Below, piece by piece: positions 21,765 to 32,050 of a stretch of DNA of 64,000 nt. Every line of letters starts with the position of its first letter. The first letter of the stretch is position 1. This stretch comes from Nereocystis luetkeana (taxonomy: Eukaryota; Sar; Phaeophyceae; Laminariales; Laminariaceae): the NCBI GenBank assembly GCA_031213475.1, contig JARUPZ010000018.1, positions 2,232,001-2,296,000 of the forward strand, given 5' to 3'. The position numbers and the translations under genes were made by a program. The notes under the pieces were generated by a model. The model did no database searches. It saw only the letters and a list, made by a program, of their open reading frames with translations, and was not told the origin of the DNA.

Positions 21765-22230
21765 ACTCATTTGTTGCTTGCCTTAGTCATTTGACCATTG
21801 ACGACGCATCCCTTTCGAGACGGGTATGGTCACCGTGGTATGGACGCCGGGACGGGGGGGGGCATTCGGGGGTAGGACCAGGCGGACGGCGCCGTCGCTC
21901 TCATGGGTTATTCGACACCGCCTGAAGGCGCCCCCCCCCTGTCGTCGCATTGTGGTCAGGTCGTGGAGGTACACCGAGACCCTCGGAGCCCTTCGCCAGG
22001 TGGCAGCGAAGGCGGGAGATGATACCCGGCGAAGTTGCCCTCCGCTCATCGCGTGTCGGCGCAGCCACCACGCTGTGGCGGCCGTTGGGGAGGTGCCGGA
22101 GAGGACGACCCAGATGCAAGATATGGATGGAAATCCTCATCAGTCTCCCGAGGAACATACTCGCCACAACCCCGAGGGCGCGGGGATGGTATCTCGTAAG
22201 CTAGCAAAAACGGGGAAGATAGAGCAGAGG
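21765..22230 (+). pseudogene. tyrosine-recombinase remnant (Crypton- or DIRS-like fossil)
   Basis: The GC-rich segment encodes pieces that match the C-terminal catalytic half of eukaryotic tyrosine recombinases. Visible are a LRSSRVGAATTL stretch, equivalent to the conserved His/Ser-x-x-Arg region, then VPERTTQ and AGMVSRKLAKTGK. The element is broken, with several breaks, and no other parts were identified. Whether it came from a Crypton DNA transposon or a DIRS-type retroelement cannot be told from this fragment. It is probably old. A family A copy follows at 22,365. Confidence 0.5.
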
Positions 22231-22364
22231 TCAGGGCACCGTATGGGGCGAAAACATCGTAGTGTCGACGCGACCTCGGTGCTGGGGTATGCCAATGGCT
22301 TTTCACCATTGAGGGTCTCGGTCGTCCGAGACTACGTGCGTTACGGCCCCGGCCAGTCGACTGG

Positions 22365-22500
22365 AGGGGGGGGGGGGGGGGGTGTACTCGATAGGAGGTA
22401 TGTGCTCGATCTCATGCATGGCCGTAGTCGTATGACCATAGACCCTCGTATCCCTACAATGCCGGGACGGAGCACGTCGGGCTTTCACCGACCAGACTGG
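22365..22500 (+). repeat. family A fragment (5' end)
   Basis: After an 18-base G-run the family start GTGTACTCGATAGGAGG is followed by GCATGGCCGTAGTCGTATGA and CAATGCCGGGACGGAGCACG, then it ends abruptly at another G-run near 22,500. Confidence 0.85.
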
Positions 22501-22513
22501 GGGGGGGGGGGGA

Positions 22514-23040
22514 ACCCTCGGGTACTGGCAGTACGGTGGGGAACGAGAAGCAGCGGCCGGTGTCGCGGCTCTCGTGCCACGCCAGTGGAGCCCCCGCCCC
22601 CGACGTCGGAGAGAACAATAAAGTAGCATATACGTACCACTCTGACCGTCAATTTAAGGATAATTTAAATCCTAGTACCATTATCATTACTATTGTGACT
22701 ACTTTTAGTATTCTTATCGCCAATATGATGGCGATGATTATTGTTGCATATGACTAGTTTTCCTCCCCGGCAATGTATCGTACGCGCACCGTTTCAACTT
22801 GGTCCGAATATGCCGATCTTAATGTGCACACCAAACGTTCTTTACGTTGCCGTACGGAGTGGTATCAGTCTGTTTGTTAAGGCGGCAGTTTCTCGAGTAG
22901 CGCGCATGCAATCAACGTTGGTCGGGCGGTGTGAACAGAATTCTTCAAACTTCATCATGTTCCGGGTGTGATATATTGAGCTGGTCCTCACCCAGGTGAT
23001 GGCGAGCTCCGGAAATAATAAGGCACCGCCCCAACTACTA
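22514..23040. other. no gene recognised
   Basis: No repeat partner or coding region seen. AT-rich with short ATTATTGTTG-type stretches near 22,680-22,745. Confidence 0.5.
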
Positions 23041-23042
23041 CC

Positions 23043-23155
23043 TATTGCGGGGGGGCACGGTAAATAGGACCTGCGGTACAGACAAAAACCTGGTATAAAT
23101 TTACCTATTTTCACAAACAATATTTGGTACTATTTACTATGGTCCCCCGTAATAC
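23043..23155. mobile_element. family B MITE with a GGTA variant
   Basis: Left end ATTGCGGGGGGGCACGGTAA, right end TTTACTATGGTCCCCCGTAA. The interior reads AAACCTGGTATAAATTT where sister copies read AAACCTATATATTT, a small CCTGGTA-creating change at about 23,088-23,095. Confidence 0.8.
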
Positions 23156-23461
23156 AATAGTAATAATCACAACATTAGCCTCTGTTATGATCAAGGTCGG
23201 GACGCTTTGTATCCCTTGAAAGGTTTGCCTCTTAAGTAGGTTCTCGTTGGGACTCACGTGTGTTGTTTACTTAAGAGATAGAAGAAGAGCAGCTCGATTC
23301 CTTTCGTGCACGTGGAGACTTTGGGCAAGGCTCATGCCTCGCTGGGAAAACCCCTGGTTTTCCATCTAAGATACGCCTGCCAAGTACTACAAATACGATC
23401 CAGGTAATTGCCGGGCTTCCAACTCCATTCAAAGCGGTATCATAACACTAGCCCACTCTGA
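23156..23461. other. no gene recognised
   Basis: No coding or repeat signal recognised. Confidence 0.5.
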
Positions 23462-23812
23462 TGAGGCGTCGCCCCGGTGGTTCAAGTGGTTGACCTCGAA
23501 TTCTACTTGTGTTTGAGTCCTGGGTTCGAGCCCCAGGTGGGTCGGACATTTGACTTTATTTGCAAAAATAAAAATAAAAAGGATTCAATTGTTGAGAGCG
23601 CCTTGCAGCGTGGGTAGGCACAATTCGATGCGAGTCGACGAGGGAAGAAAATGCCGAAATCTTCTCGCGATAAAAATGAAGGCACGTACCGTAGCGAGAA
23701 GGGGGTAGAAGAGCCTGCTATTTGACCCCGGATCTGAGTTACGAGTTGGAAGGAGAGAGAGAAGATGTGCGAAGATAATAAATGGGATGAGCAAAAAAAT
23801 AAAATAAAAATG
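23462..23812 (+). mobile_element. family G SINE with tRNA-like head and A-rich tail
   Basis: The first roughly 75 bp resemble a tRNA: a D-arm-like GGTTCAAGTGGTTGACC, a perfect T-arm CTGGG-TTCGAGC-CCCAG, and a weak acceptor pairing with one mismatch. The anticodon loop is not canonical, so it is not a working tRNA gene. About 270 bp of body follow, including TGACCCCGGATCTGAGTTAC, ending in an A-rich tail. The body recurs at 38,353-38,482 and 49,085-49,322. Head, body and tail together make a SINE likely. Confidence 0.6.
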
Positions 23813-24534
23813 CAGAGCTATGGGAAATTCATGGAAACCCCGATCCCACGAGCCAGGACATGAGTCGAAGATGCGGCTCCTCAAAAGCCACTCCCTCGCC
23901 TCTGAACGGCAAGGTACACGTAAAAAAAAAGAGAGAAAGGAAGGCCTCGTGGCCTTGAGGCACAGGAAAAAAATCGTCGACAAAAACCATCGCCGTACCA
24001 CCCGCAATGGGGGTGGGGCGAGAAAGTGTCTACGGAAAAGCGAAAAGTTTTACACGAAAAACGAGACGGCCCTGTTCCCCAAGTAGGTGTTATCAATTTT
24101 TATCCAGATCGCCCCCGGCTCCCGAGCCGGGGGGGGGGGGTCCGTAGGGCGAAAATAAAAATACCGCGGAATACGCCAAGAACCACTCAAAGCCAGCCCA
24201 CTACTCCGCAAACGTGTCCTGTGCGACAAATGAGCGGCCCGATTGCCCAGACCAGCCCCGACGCTGAGCGCGGGGGGGTATATAGGCAGGACAAAATTCG
24301 CGGAAACCATCCCCAACCCAGCCCTAGGAAAACAAACCAGGAACCAACGTACCGAGCAGAAAACTCCCGATCCGACGCACCGTACATATATACGTATAAA
24401 CGCGGTAAGCGTCTGATTTGTAACCCGTTTAGGACTGCACTCCCAGGATTACTTGGAATTAGGCTCAGAAAATTACTTGGAATTACAGCAGTGCAGTAAT
24501 AAAAGAGTTAATTCAGCGCAAAATAATTCCCATC
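23813..24534. other. no gene recognised
   Basis: A- and C-rich sequence with no recognisable protein. GGATTACTTGGAATT occurs twice in slightly varied form at about 24,445-24,485. Confidence 0.45.
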
Positions 24535-24830
24535 GACCGGGCGGGGGGAGGGGGGGGGAGGGGGCGTACTCGATAGGAGAGATGTACTCGATCTCATGCA
24601 TAGCCGTAGTGGGCTCATTTATATACCATATAGACCCTCGACATCCCTACGATGCCGGGACGGAGCACGGTCGAGTTTTCACCGACCAGGCGGGCATTTG
24701 CTTGCACCAAGCGCGAAGCGCCGTGAGGTTTCCGGCGAGTCGCATGTAGGGGTGAGCTGCATCCTACTAAGAACCGCTCGTGAGGCGTGGACTTGCATAC
24801 GGATGGCAGCTGCACTGAGTTAATGAACTA
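24535..24830 (+). repeat. family A copy, 3' truncated
   Basis: Begins CGTACTCGATAGGAGAGATG after G-runs. It diverges around GTGGGCTCATTTATATACC, returns to ATGCCGGGACGGAGCACG and runs to AAGAACCGCTCGTGAGGCG before losing the family at about 24,830. Confidence 0.8.
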
Positions 24831-25163
24831 GATGGGGGGGGGAGGGGCTCCTCAACCATTGCAAACTGAGGGTGGGAGCTATATACCCAACATCTTTTTC
24901 GGTGCATCCAATGCGCGTACGTATACGTATTGCTTTTTGATACCAGGTATTGGCGAGCCCATTTATTTGATTCGTGTACGTATCGGGATTAATTTGCCTC
25001 GTATTATTGTTCCATTCGCCATCTGACAGTGAGTGGATGTACAGCGCTTTTTTCCTATCGTACCATCCACATACGTACGAAAAGCGTGCAACAACAATCA
25101 ATCCGAATCCAACGCGATATACCAAACACTTTTATCAAAAGCGGTTTGCCCTTGAGGGGTTAG
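24831..25163. other. no gene recognised
   Basis: Contains a TACCAGGTA word near 24,942 and no supported gene. Confidence 0.5.
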
Positions 25164-25260
25164 TTGACCCTCTTGGGGCTGCGGTTCCGTTTTCGGGACA
25201 AACTACTTAGAAATTGAGCGGTTCGTCCCAAGAACGTAACTGCAGTTCTAAAAGGGTCAA
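25164..25260. mobile_element. family P piggyBac-like MITE
   Basis: Symmetric ends TTGACCCTCTTGGGGCTGC and CTAAAAGGGTCAA, with GGGACAAACTACTTAG inside. The TTGA/TCAA termini are one step from the TTAA seen in better-preserved copies. Confidence 0.75.
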
Positions 25261-25344
25261 GGAATAAGCCGCCTCACGCGAGGACCGGTAGGTGCGGCCT
25301 CTCTACCGGCGCCGTGGACTGCGCGCGTCAAATGTCTTACGTAG

Positions 25345-25660
25345 TGCTACTCTGTACCGAAATACCGCACCACACGTGTGATATGATATACACACCTCGT
25401 ATCACACTCGGGAGGTAAAACATCACACCCCGTATCACAGGTGTGCTTAATATAGCACACCCCCGTATCACACGCGTGGTAAGATAACACACGCCGATAC
25501 CACGCGTGTGATGGGACAACACCCCCCATGTCACACGTGCGATAAGATAACGCACGCCGCATCACACGTGTGACAAGAGATGACACAGCCCGTATCACAC
25601 GTGTACACTGTGGTAAGGTAACACACTCCGCACCACACGTGTGAAAGTGCTACGGTCTTA
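25345..25660. repeat. CACACGTGTG-containing minisatellite, about 9 units
   Basis: Units of about 30-37 bp follow the pattern CCGTATCACACGTGTGATAA then GATAACACACC. Each unit centres on the palindrome CACACGTGTG. The array resumes at 25,995-26,160 after an interruption containing tRNA-like sequence. Related single units occur near 43,025, 47,820 and 53,450. Confidence 0.85.
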
Positions 25661-25990
25661 GTCCGTTGGGCTACTGGTAAAGAGGCGAACCGATTACCTA
25701 CCCAAATCAAAACACTCTCCCCCTCTTGAAAACAGCGGGGTCCTTGGTCTTGGTATGGGGTCGTACGCGCCTGTTGATGGTCAGAATTTCTTAACAATCT
25801 CTGCGGACTCGCGGGAAGACACGAGGAAATTCATTTCTCTTAGAGAGCGTTTTCATGGTGGACGTGAGATTCGAACTCACGACCGACGACCCATTTTCCT
25901 CTGACTATCGACGCCATATGTTCAGGTCTGACAGTCCGTCGGGCTACTGGTAAAAGATTAATCAATCACCCACCCAATCTAAGCCTTCTA
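25650..25990 (-). repeat. family S tRNA-like fragments inside the minisatellite
   Basis: On the minus strand, 25,870-25,852 carries a perfect T-arm, GTGAG-TTCGAAT-CTCAC, followed by GTCCACCA. Upstream lies CAGTAGCCCGACGGACTGTC, echoing a second piece at about 25,700-25,650. No matching 5' acceptor strand was found, so this is a tRNA pseudogene or SINE head rather than an intact tRNA gene. Confidence 0.45.
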
Positions 25991-25994
25991 ACGG

Positions 25995-26160
25995 TAGGAC
26001 AACACACCCCATATTACACGTGTGATAAGATGGCACACCTCGATATCACACTTGTGACAAGATAACACACTCCGTACCACACGTGAGATAAGATAACATA
26101 CCCCGTATCATATAACGAAGTGTGACAAGATAACACTCCACATATCACACGGGTGGTAAT
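25995..26160. repeat. CACACGTGTG minisatellite, second block
   Basis: Five degenerate units such as ATATTACACGTGTGATAAG and TACCACACGTGAGATAAG, continuing the array at 25,345-25,660. Confidence 0.8.
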
Positions 26161-26164
26161 ATCA

Positions 26165-26290
26165 TGTTTAAAGATTACCCTGTGCTAGGTAATCGGTCGA
26201 TCTTTTACCCCTATAGCTCAGTAAGCAATGCCTTCACAATTGGCGTCGTCGAAAACACGGGTTTCGAATCTCACTTCGAATGTTTTCTTT
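26165..26290 (+). repeat. family S tRNA-derived SINE-like copy
   Basis: Reads GGTAATCGGTCGATCTTTTACC, then CTATAGCTCAGTAAGCAATG (A-box-like), CTTCACAATTGGCGTCG and GGGTTTCGAATCTCAC (B-box-like). The A and B boxes in order are the signature of a Pol III promoter. The molecule does not fold as a full tRNA. Confidence 0.55.
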
Positions 26291-26369
26291 TATGGAAACG
26301 CTTGCACGTGCGTCCCTGAAAACATATTTCCCCGTTCCCCAGGTATTGAAACGAATCGGGTAGGTCAAT

Positions 26370-26815
26370 GGAGGGGGTGGGTGTACTCGATAGGAGAGAT
26401 GTACTCGATCTCATGCATGGCCGTAGTCGTATGACCATAGACCCTCGCATCCCTACAATGCCAGGACGGAGCATGTCGGGTTTTCACACACCAGGCATAC
26501 ATTGCTTACACCAAGCGCGAAGCGCCGTGAGGTGTCTGGCGAGTCGCATGAAGGGTGAGCTGCATCGTACTAAGAACCGCTTTTGAAGCGGACTTGCATA
26601 TGGGCGACAACTTCAATGAGTTGATTTAATTTCCGGTGTAGGCATTTCCAGAGACAGCAATGGGAGTACTATGTAACTGCCTTTTATGTGCCTTACCTTG
26701 AACACTGCGTATTACGATAATTCCTAATTGTGCAGAGTAAAGGTTCTTTACCTCGCACAAATGATCTAACCCGACAACCAGCTGTGAGCGACCGCCAAAA
26801 AAAAAAAAAAACGTC
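26370..26815 (+). repeat. family A copy
   Basis: Begins GTGTACTCGATAGGAGAGAT, one of the least altered copies at its 5' end. It runs through GCGAAGCGCCGTGAGG and the TTGTGC...GCACAA stem to GACCGCCAAAAAAAA, where it stops. Confidence 0.9.
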
Positions 26816-27501
26816 AAGGGGGGGGCGGGGGGGCAAACAACGAAAATGATGGCATTTGGAAATAACCCGTCGAGATCCTTCATAACGCAGACGCGTCGCT
26901 CTGCGCTTGCACTCTCTCTCTCTCCGTTTGTCGAGAAAACCAACCGCTTGGAAATTCGTCGTAGGGGGGGTGTTGTTACTTACCGTGTTGTACGGTAGAA
27001 CAAGTGCCGTTTTTGGAGTACGTTACAGTGATCCCGAGTGGCCCTTGCATTTCGGGGTGGAGCGATATAGGTTATATCGCTTCTAACCGACAGAATGAAC
27101 GAGAGGGTCGGCGGAGGTGTGTGCGTTCGTCTGTCCGTCCTCTTGACATTGTCGGCCGTTTCTTTGTTCCCCCCCATCGGTCGACATGCAGCACATACAA
27201 CACATCCATCTCACTACTGTAGTCAAGTGTCCGTTTTTACCGTGTCTACAAAATCCCTTTTAACAATGGCAGCCATTATCAATAGCAGAGATATACCGGT
27301 ACAATCTAATCTATAGCGTGTGCTTAAACAACATGTTGGTCACAGGCTACGAGACGAGAGGACGAGACAGAGAGAAAATAAAACGAAGCGCCGATAGCTA
27401 CAGGAAAAGGAGATCAGTAGGTCGGTGAAGGGGCGTTGAACACGCCCACGGGTGCGATCGTTTATCAGCGATCGTTTTCTCGACTGAACGGTCAAGGGTG
27501 C
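26816..27501. other. no gene recognised
   Basis: No supported coding region. A short inverted pair GATCG/CGATCGTTT lies at 27,455-27,475. Confidence 0.45.
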
Positions 27502-27619
27502 TGTTACGCGGGACCATAGTTAATACCAGGGTAGGACCTATGGTATACATAAAAACCTATATATTTAAACTTTTTTACTAAAGCTATTTGGTCCGATTAA
27601 CTATGGCCCCCCCGTAACA
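27502..27619. mobile_element. family B MITE carrying a CCAGGGTA micro-insertion
   Basis: Ends TTACGCGGGACCATAGTTAA and TTAACTATGGCCCCCCCGTA. The copy reads TAATACCAGGGTAGGACC where sisters read TAATAGGACC: an 8-bp CCAGGGTA insertion at 27,526-27,533 after a TA. Confidence 0.85.
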
Positions 27620-27832
27620 AATAGAAAGTCGAACATACCCTTTTTTCGGAAGGCTCTTCGATCAGATACTTCCGAGAAAACAAAAACACCCTCTCCTCTC
27701 TCGTTCGGTGCCAGCAAACCTTTCTCCCCCCCCCCCCCCGTTCTGGAAAAAAATGGAGCGCTGAAAAAACGATCGCACCCCTCAACAACGCTCTCAACGA
27801 TAAGCTATAGTGACATGTGGTGCACCAAACTA

Positions 27833-27943
27833 TTACGGGGGACCACAGTAAATAGGACCTGTGGTACACGCAAAAAAAAAGTTATGTATTTGCCTATTTA
27901 TACTTGAAAATATTTGGTCCTATTTATTATGGTCCCCCGTAAT
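27833..27943. mobile_element. family B palindromic MITE
   Basis: Ends TTACGGGGGACCACAGTAAA and TTTATTATGGTCCCCCGTAA. A near-consensus copy without micro-insertion. Confidence 0.9.
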
Positions 27944-27995
27944 AATACTGTTTTCTTGGAATGGTCGCTTGAGGATCTCTACGCTACAGTAGTCC

Positions 27996-28172
27996 TCCCT
28001 CTACAGCGCCGGCATGCGCCATTGCCAACACTACAGTAACGGCACTATAGCGGCAACCGGCACCATATACTCCGCACACTGTCATAGCAGTGGGTAATCC
28101 CATCTGTGCGGAGCGATTCCACAGGCACTATTCAGGGCAGCCGGCACTACTCAACCGGCACTATAGAGGGAC
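27996..28172. mobile_element. family C MITE
   Basis: Left end TCCCTCTACAGCGCCGG, right end CCGGCACTATAGAGGGAC, with CGGCACCATATACTCCGCAC in between. Inverted ends are about 18 bp with few mismatches. Confidence 0.75.
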
Positions 28173-28348
28173 CGCTGCTGTAGTATATACAGTATGTCAT
28201 TTAGTAAGCCACGCCCCCAGGAGAAGCGCAACCCGCCCGTCTACGCGTACAACACCTGACGTGTAAAAAAAGACAAATAATGGTGTCCTTGACGATGATA
28301 AAACGCTCACCAGGTATGCCTTTTCGGGTATGTAGTTCCTCAGCGCCC
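28173..28348. other. no gene recognised
   Basis: Short spacer between two MITEs with no coding signal. Confidence 0.5.
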
Positions 28349-28448
28349 TTCAACCCTTTGGATACTGTAGTCCCCCTGTGGGGACAAACCACTCTAATTA
28401 CAAGTGTTTTTGTCCCCGAAACGGGACTGCAGTTCTGAAAGAGCTAAG
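28349..28448. mobile_element. family P piggyBac-like MITE
   Basis: Ends TTCAACCCTTTGGATACTG and CTGCAGTTCTGAAAGAGCTA, interior GGGGACAAACCACTC and TTTTTGTCCCCGAAACGGGA. Confidence 0.75.
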
Positions 28449-28869
28449 AAAAGCCACGGCAGTCAGAAATGTGGAGGCCAATTTTTTTCACCTCGATATC
28501 GTCGCATGTGTCCAATGCAATGCCAAACGTACTTGGATACGAAAACCAGGGGAAGGCAGATATAGCACGTAGAGCACGGGAGAGCGGGAGAGGCACTGCT
28601 GGAGCTAACGGCGGAAGATGTGGCAGACGTGGGGCTGGGTGGGGGAGGGTCGGGGCGGGCTACATTGGAGGCGACGGATCGCAGTTCCACTACATTGCCT
28701 GTTGGTGCGTGTCGTATGTATGCGCAATGGATATAAAATTACGTGGTTTTCAGAGACACTTCTAAATTGGTGCAACGCATGTTGGAACCTTCCCAGGGGT
28801 TTTGTTGCTGGAAGCACTACGTGAAGACTCCACGCAAACAAACCAGGGCTCCCAATGCTGTTTTCGGCC
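28449..28869. other. no gene recognised
   Basis: GC-rich with overlapping open frames on both strands, none recognisable. It may be flanking sequence or a decayed upstream part of the retroelement that follows. Confidence 0.4.
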
Positions 28870-30640
28870 GCTCTACTCTCATGACGCGGTTCTTCCCTGT
28901 CTTCTTTGTTTTCGCTTCGCCTGCAACTAAATCGAATCGGTTTAAGTAATTGTGCCGAAGTGATTCATTTCGTCAGTGCGGAAAGCATTTCGGTCTGGGA
29001 AGGCGAACCGCTTTCTTGGTGCTACCCTTGCGACATCAGGGGCTTTTCTTTGGGGGGGGAGGGCGTAGGACTGCACATTCAGCGCAGGAACCATGTCCTC
29101 CCCGTTACACCTCGAGGAAACTCCTATATTCTACTCTTCACTGGTGAGTTCAGCCAACGCGCAGACATATACGCCGTCTCTACTGCTTAACGGTCGAAGG
29201 CACCGCCGACATCTTCTTAAACAAATACTAGGTCCTATTAACACGCCGTGTACAAGCTTTTAGGCATGCGAAAAATCGCGACGAGCGCCTTACCATCCCA
29301 GCGGCAACGGTGGCGTCGAGCGCGTCGATCACACCATATGGCTCAGATGCTCGCGATGGTCGTCAACGAAAGACAAGACGTCTGGGACGTCCACTTGCCG
29401 CACGTGCAATCTGCCTGCGACCATTCCGTCGGCGCTGCCACCGTGTCGGCCCCCAATGAGGTGCACATGAGCCGCCACCCTCACCATATTCGCACACCTC
29501 TACGCCGGAGGCCACCAAAGCCTCGCCCGCGTGGAACGTGTGTATGCGCTGGTGCGCGGACAACCCGTCCTCACCGTCTCTCGCGTGGATTGTCGTTATT
29601 AAGCGCTTTCAGACGCACTCAAACATTTCCATCCCTACGCCCGTCGGTGAGTTGGTATGCGTTTACGGCACCGCTGCTACCATTCGCCAGGGCGCCAAAT
29701 CTGGCACAGGCACCAAGGTTCTCAAGGCGAATCTATATCTCAACCTGACGTCGGCCCCGCGTCCTCCGACTCCACGCCGGACGACGGCCGCCCTCTGGCC
29801 GCCAAACTGCTCTACTTTGGCCTCCCCCACGACATGCCGGGTGCTGACACCCACTGTCGAGCCCCTGGTAGCCCGTTGAAAACCCTGAAATAGCCCACAC
29901 GACACAAACCGACCGCCCCCGACACCTTCCCACCGGGCTGACACAATACGTCCCTAACAGCTACACAGCCAAATTCCCCGCCTTCAATGTCACAGCAGAC
30001 GACTTCTCCGTGCCCCTCGGACGTTTGGAGGTCGCCAAGATTTCCAGCCACCGGTCCGTACGAGGCCGAGGCGGTACCGGCATTCTCTACAATACACACC
30101 GGAAAGACCTGTTGCGGTCATCGTGGGAACGTGAATCGGACCACCTTCAATCTCGCCAACAACATCCTCGAATGCTGGGCAGGCACGCCCCTGCTACTCG
30201 GATCGACGAACCGGGCGCACCGCCCTATGCGTGTGGGTGCCGCTCAGCGCGAGCTCGCCCGCGACAAGGGCGCCCGTTTCCTGCCTCCCGGATACAGCTA
30301 CGTCGACCATCATACGTGGACTCGCCGGTTCAGCGGCACCACCCTGCCTGTCGGCGCCTACATCTGTTGCATGGGTCAAGATTGTCTTTGGTGGCTCGGG
30401 TAAACTTCCGCGCACATTTCAATCTGGACCGTATGTAGTTCGCTTTTGGATGACCCCGGGCCGGTCAAGCTCGCGCTCTCCTCTGCTCGGTATACTGCGG
30501 CTCTTGGAGCCTCTCGCGACTCGTGGTGTCTGCAAGTACGTCAACGAAGCTCCCTCATGCGTGGCATTGTGCACAACTTCGACGAGTCCCGCGGAGCCGA
30601 ATTAGCTGGCTCTGCCGACTTGAACATGCCCCCGTAGCCA
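28870..30640 (+). mobile_element. Ty3/gypsy-type LTR retrotransposon fossil
   Basis: Remnant of the 3' part of a pol polyprotein on the plus strand. Parts recognisable in order: integrase region at about 28,950-29,560 (for example HMAQMLAMVVNERQDVWD and VHLPHVQSACDHS), a linker to about 29,990, a chromodomain-like part at about 30,000-30,180 (LEVAKISSHRSVRGRGG), and an extended C-terminal part to about 30,637 that includes RFWMTPGR and SWCLQV pieces. No gag, protease or reverse transcriptase was seen and no confident LTR pair. The element is broken, with roughly half a dozen or more breaks, and is old. The long tail after the chromodomain is a feature I associate with oomycete and algal relatives. 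Confidence 0.7.
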
Positions 30641-31549
30641 ATTTTGGTTTCCGCGTGCGTCTCGTCTGTAGTCACCGAGGCTAGGTTTAGTGTCGCGTCA
30701 TTGTTTTTGTGGTTCTGTTGATTTGTTACGCTGTAGGTTTTCTGTTTGTTTTGATTTTTACGAAGTCTCCAGTCGTCTACCAGGCCCTGCGATCACGGCA
30801 ACCGGGCGCTGAGTTCTTGTACCGTTCGGCATACGACAGGTTCAGCCCACACCTCCTTGCCGTTCGGTCACGCGTCTCTTGCGTTCTCCTTCTACGATTG
30901 TTTTCGCCCCGTCTTCGATAGGGGGGGGGGAAGTCCGTTCGCTTCGGACGTTCGCTTCTTGCGATCTGTGTCGCTCCAGTAGGGCCAACGCAAGCGGTTG
31001 TACCAGATTATTCTTGTTTTCCCACCTGCATTTCTCTGCCCTGTCACAGGCCGCGGGGAAGTGAGCCTTTTAATACGCGTATTGCCGTGCGAGCGACCCG
31101 GTGCCCAGGTCTAACCACGACGCTGTCCCTGTATTCTCCCCCTCCGCCTTCTTGGTATCACTAAGTCGGCCGAGGTGGTATATTTCGTTTCTCAGCGACC
31201 TTTCGTTTGTGGTTCGGTTTTCCCACGCGATAATGCATAGGCCGTGGCGATGTCTGCCCTTTACATGTTATGTGTCTCTACTAGCGCGTTCGGTGTAGGC
31301 GAAATCTCGTACGCGTCCGTGCCGCGTTTTTCCTTGGGTTCGGGTCTTCGCTGTCTTGGATTTTCTGCCGACGTGGTTTCCTCTATTCTGACACTGTTTG
31401 AGTGAGACTCTGTCGCGCCATTCCGTGTTCCGTTGCGTTACCCCCCCCCTTTGGTTTTGTTTTGATTTCGCATCTTTGAAGTGCCCCGTGCTGTGGGTCG
31501 GGCATTGTCTGTGTTTTTCTTTTTCTTGCCTTGCTTTCAGGCACTTTCA
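30641..31549. other. no gene; possibly LTR or untranslated part of the gypsy fossil
   Basis: T-rich, non-coding-looking sequence directly downstream of the gypsy coding remnant. No matching sequence 5' of the element was found, so an LTR cannot be shown. Confidence 0.35.
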
Positions 31550-31834
31550 ACCATCCAATGGTGCATTTGCTCGCCTAGCTTCAGGCTATGTCGCTCCAAT
31601 GCCGGCGACAACGCTTCCTGGAAAATTGTTTCCCGCTTTCAGCGTCCCGTTGGATCTACGTAGCTTCTTTGTGTGCGTGTGAGCGTGTTTTTTTATTTCC
31701 TACGTTTGTGTACCAGTATGTTCGGACTCGACTGGGTTGTGACGCGCCGCATCTTCGATCCATTCTCCGACTCTTCAGGATGGGTTTAGTTCCCGCCTGA
31801 CTTTTTTTTATGAATCTGTATATGCAGACCTTCA
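31550..31834 (+). repeat. dispersed repeat F (copy 2)
   Basis: Partner of 9,526-9,834. Shares TATGTCGCTCCAATGCCGGC, TTTCAGCGTCCCGTTGGATC, TACCAGTATGTTCGGACTCG and CGCCGCATCTTCGATCCATT, and continues into the same foldback arm as copy 1. Confidence 0.6.
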
Positions 31835-32045
31835 GGGTGGGCTAGTGTTATGGTATCCCCTCTCCCTTGTTGCGACGTTATGATGTGTAGCAAGTGTCCC
31901 CTTCTCATACCAGGCATGCGTTGTCGCCTGTCTGGACTAGGATTGCCCCGCCCCTTCCTCCAGAAGGCATACAGCGTGGCAGGCAAGCAGCAACTGATAC
32001 AAGAAACTACAGTACGTATGTCCTTCAAAAACGTTGTCAAGCACT
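31835..32045 (+). repeat. foldback family, left arm only
   Basis: Colinear with 9,835-10,010: CAGGGTGGGCTAGTGTTATG, TATCCCCTCTCCC, AAGTGTCCCCTTCTC and the closing CAAGCACTTTGTG. The junction with repeat F is the same as at 9,834, so F and this arm probably travelled together. Confidence 0.6.
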
Positions 32046-32050
32046 TTGTG

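Noticed and set aside
23462-23545. Functional tRNA gene
   Set aside because: The T-arm is perfect but the acceptor has a mismatch and the anticodon loop is oversized; the body and A tail that follow point to a SINE.
25850-25945. Functional tRNA gene on the minus strand
   Set aside because: Good T-arm and 3' acceptor strand but no matching 5' acceptor strand upstream.
25345-26160. CRISPR-like array of evenly spaced palindromic units
   Set aside because: Units are contiguous and degenerate with no distinct spacers, and the context is eukaryotic.
26370-26815. Hammerhead-type ribozyme in family A (retrozyme idea)
   Set aside because: No CTGATGA...GAAA core found in any copy that I read, despite tandem units of suitable size.
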